Position numbers and translations under genes: made by a program. This document shows, in pieces, positions 36,310 through 37,245 of a stretch of 37,245 bases of DNA. The notes beneath the pieces were generated by a model, which saw only the letters and a program-made list of their open reading frames with translations, was not told where the DNA came from and did not search any database. The stretch is from Candidatus Magasanikiibacteriota bacterium. GTDB taxonomy: Bacteria; Patescibacteriota; Patescibacteriia; Magasanikbacterales; GWA2-37-8. Location of the stretch: positions 1-37,245 of the forward strand of contig JACPGS010000030.1 in the NCBI GenBank assembly GCA_016189025.1. The letters run 5' to 3'. Numbering within the stretch: the stretch's first letter is position 1; each line of letters starts with the position of its first letter.

Positions 36310-36804
36310 CTAGCGGCACGTCTTGGTGATCGGAGCGCCTGCCTTCTGGGCCGTCTCCTGGCAGGGCCGGCAGGTGGTGTAGAACGCCGGGATCACCCGG
36401 CCGCAGCCGGCCGTGCACGGGTGCACGCACTCGGCGCACAGCCCCCAGGTGCGGTTGTAGGCCGACACCTGGTTGGTGCACTGTGCACCGGTCTTCGGAT
36501 GCCGGCGGTTGCGGCAGGTCACCAGGGCCGGCTCGGGGCGAGGCGCCGGGGCTGGCGGCGCGCTGGCCGCTGCTGTCGGAACTGGCGCCAGGGGCGCTGC
36601 GGTAGCCGGGGAAGCTACCGGCGGGGTGGGGGTGGGGGAGAGGGGAGGGGACGGGGAGGCTTCGGTCGGCAGGAGATCCCCGATCGGGCTGAGCCGATCG
36701 AGGAGCCGGTCGAAGGCGTACCCGGCGAGCGAGGCGACGAAGCTCTTGGCGTTGGCCGCCGCCTCGGTGAGGCGGCGCTTGAAGTCCTCCTTGGGCTGGA
36801 ACAT
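36310..36804 (-). CDS. Cys-rich zinc-ribbon-like protein, upstream part, ending at TAG
   Basis: AAGGAG then ATG 36804; Pro/Ala linker then CRNRRHPKTGAQC...CAECVHPCTAGCGRVIPAFYTTCRPCQ. Confidence 0.65.
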   Translation of the reverse strand: MFQPKEDFKRRLTEAAANAKSFVASLAGYAFDRLLDRLSPIGDLLPTEASPSPPLSPTPTPPVASPATAAPLAPVPTAAASAPPAPAPRPEPALVTCRNRRHPKTGAQCTNQVSAYNRTWGLCAECVHPCTAGCGRVIPAFYTTCRPCQETAQKAGAPITKTCR

Positions 36805-36831
36805 GACGTTCTCCTTGGTTGTGCGGTTGGT

Positions 36832-36890
36832 GCCCGCACTTCCTTGGAAGAACATCGATGTTCTCATCCTCGATGTACTCCAGTGCGGGC
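36832..36890 (-). other. 5' leader hairpin of the Cys-rich gene
   Basis: GCCCGCACT/AGTGCGGGC closing stem with inner AACATCGATGTT. Confidence 0.7.
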
Positions 36891-36913
36891 TATAGTTTTA
36901 ACCCAATTGCCAA

Positions 36914-36937
36914 TCAAAAACCGCTTATTTTGTCCAT
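36914..36937 (-). CDS. Possible 7-aa upstream leader ORF MDKISGF
   Basis: AGGAG SD-like sequence before ATG; between the promoter and the main ORF. Confidence 0.25.
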   Translation of the reverse strand: MDKISGF

Positions 36938-37063
36938 GGCCTTCTCCTGGTTGTCAACGCGTCCCGAAGGACGCCGCACGCCGAAACTTGCCTTTTGGGC
37001 TTGCTTCGACAGCCAAAGTCGCTATGTTAAGCGAATTTAACCCTCAAAACAAGGAAAAATAAC

Positions 37064-37097
37064 TATATCATAAAATCAACCTCTTGTCAATAACTAC
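37064..37097 (-). promoter_or_regulatory. Consensus promoter for the Cys-rich gene transcript
   Basis: TTGACA, 17 nt, TATAGT on the minus strand (approximate coordinates). Confidence 0.7.
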
Positions 37098-37172
37098 AAT
37101 CAGGAGCAGTAGTCTAATCTAAATGCACCACCTAAATGGTAAAATATGCCTTTATCCATAAAGGTGGTGGGT

Positions 37173-37245
37173 ATGTCAAACGACTTAAAATTGTATGACA
37201 GAGAAAAGTTAGAATATCTGCTCAGAACCAAGCAAAGCTTGCGGG
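37173..37245 (+). mobile_element. 5' end of an IS30-like transposase, truncated by the window edge
   Basis: MSNDLKLYDREKLEYLLRTKQSLR resembles the N-terminal HTH of IS30 transposases; upstream CACCACCT...AGGTGGTG dyad. Confidence 0.55.

Noticed and set aside
36100-37062. 320-aa plus-strand ORF
   Set aside because: Antisense to the Cys-rich gene; Gly/Ala/Arg-rich GC artefact.
1-37245. CRISPR array
   Set aside because: No regularly spaced direct repeats and no cas genes seen.
1-37245. Global alternative genetic code
   Set aside because: TAA, TAG and TGA all appear to act as normal stops at the ends of confidently assigned genes.

Overview
This 37.2 kb window is gene-dense and looks like a small-genome bacterium, possibly Patescibacteria/CPR-like. 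That placement is an inference from gene content and REP-style hairpins and was not tested. The core genes I can support are: an S-adenosylhomocysteinase/PfkB sugar-kinase pair; a stand-alone riboflavin kinase; a histidine operon end with hisD and a HisC-HisB(N) fusion; proB-proC-proA; ribBA-ribD; msrA and msrB; a ZIP transporter; VKOR and DoxX proteins; a glycosyltransferase; a RelE/ParE-type toxin-antitoxin pair; a RhuM/Fic protein; a TdeIII-like restriction-modification pair; a lamin-tail-domain surface protein; and two tRNA-Ser genes. A truncated IS30-like transposase start lies at the right edge. The most unusual material is non-coding or recoding-like. (1) Upstream of the his genes, on the minus strand, there is a promoter, a 16-codon ORF with His-His codons, a terminator with a competing pairing, and a complete 73-nt tRNA-shaped cloverleaf with anticodon GTG (His). 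(2) A consensus sigma70 promoter drives about 500 nt with no ORF but with a boxA-like motif and many hairpins. (3) A Cys-rich zinc-ribbon-like gene is split by one in-frame TAG between two similar Cys-rich units. (4) Several GC-rich small-ORF cassettes each sit behind a strong 5' hairpin; three share a related stem, and a 57-58 bp copy of that element flanks an AAA ATPase gene as direct repeats. (5) A 120-bp MITE has perfect 16-bp terminal inverted repeats and a TTTTA target duplication. All functional claims come from reading the sequence and remembered family motifs; no searches or folding were run.
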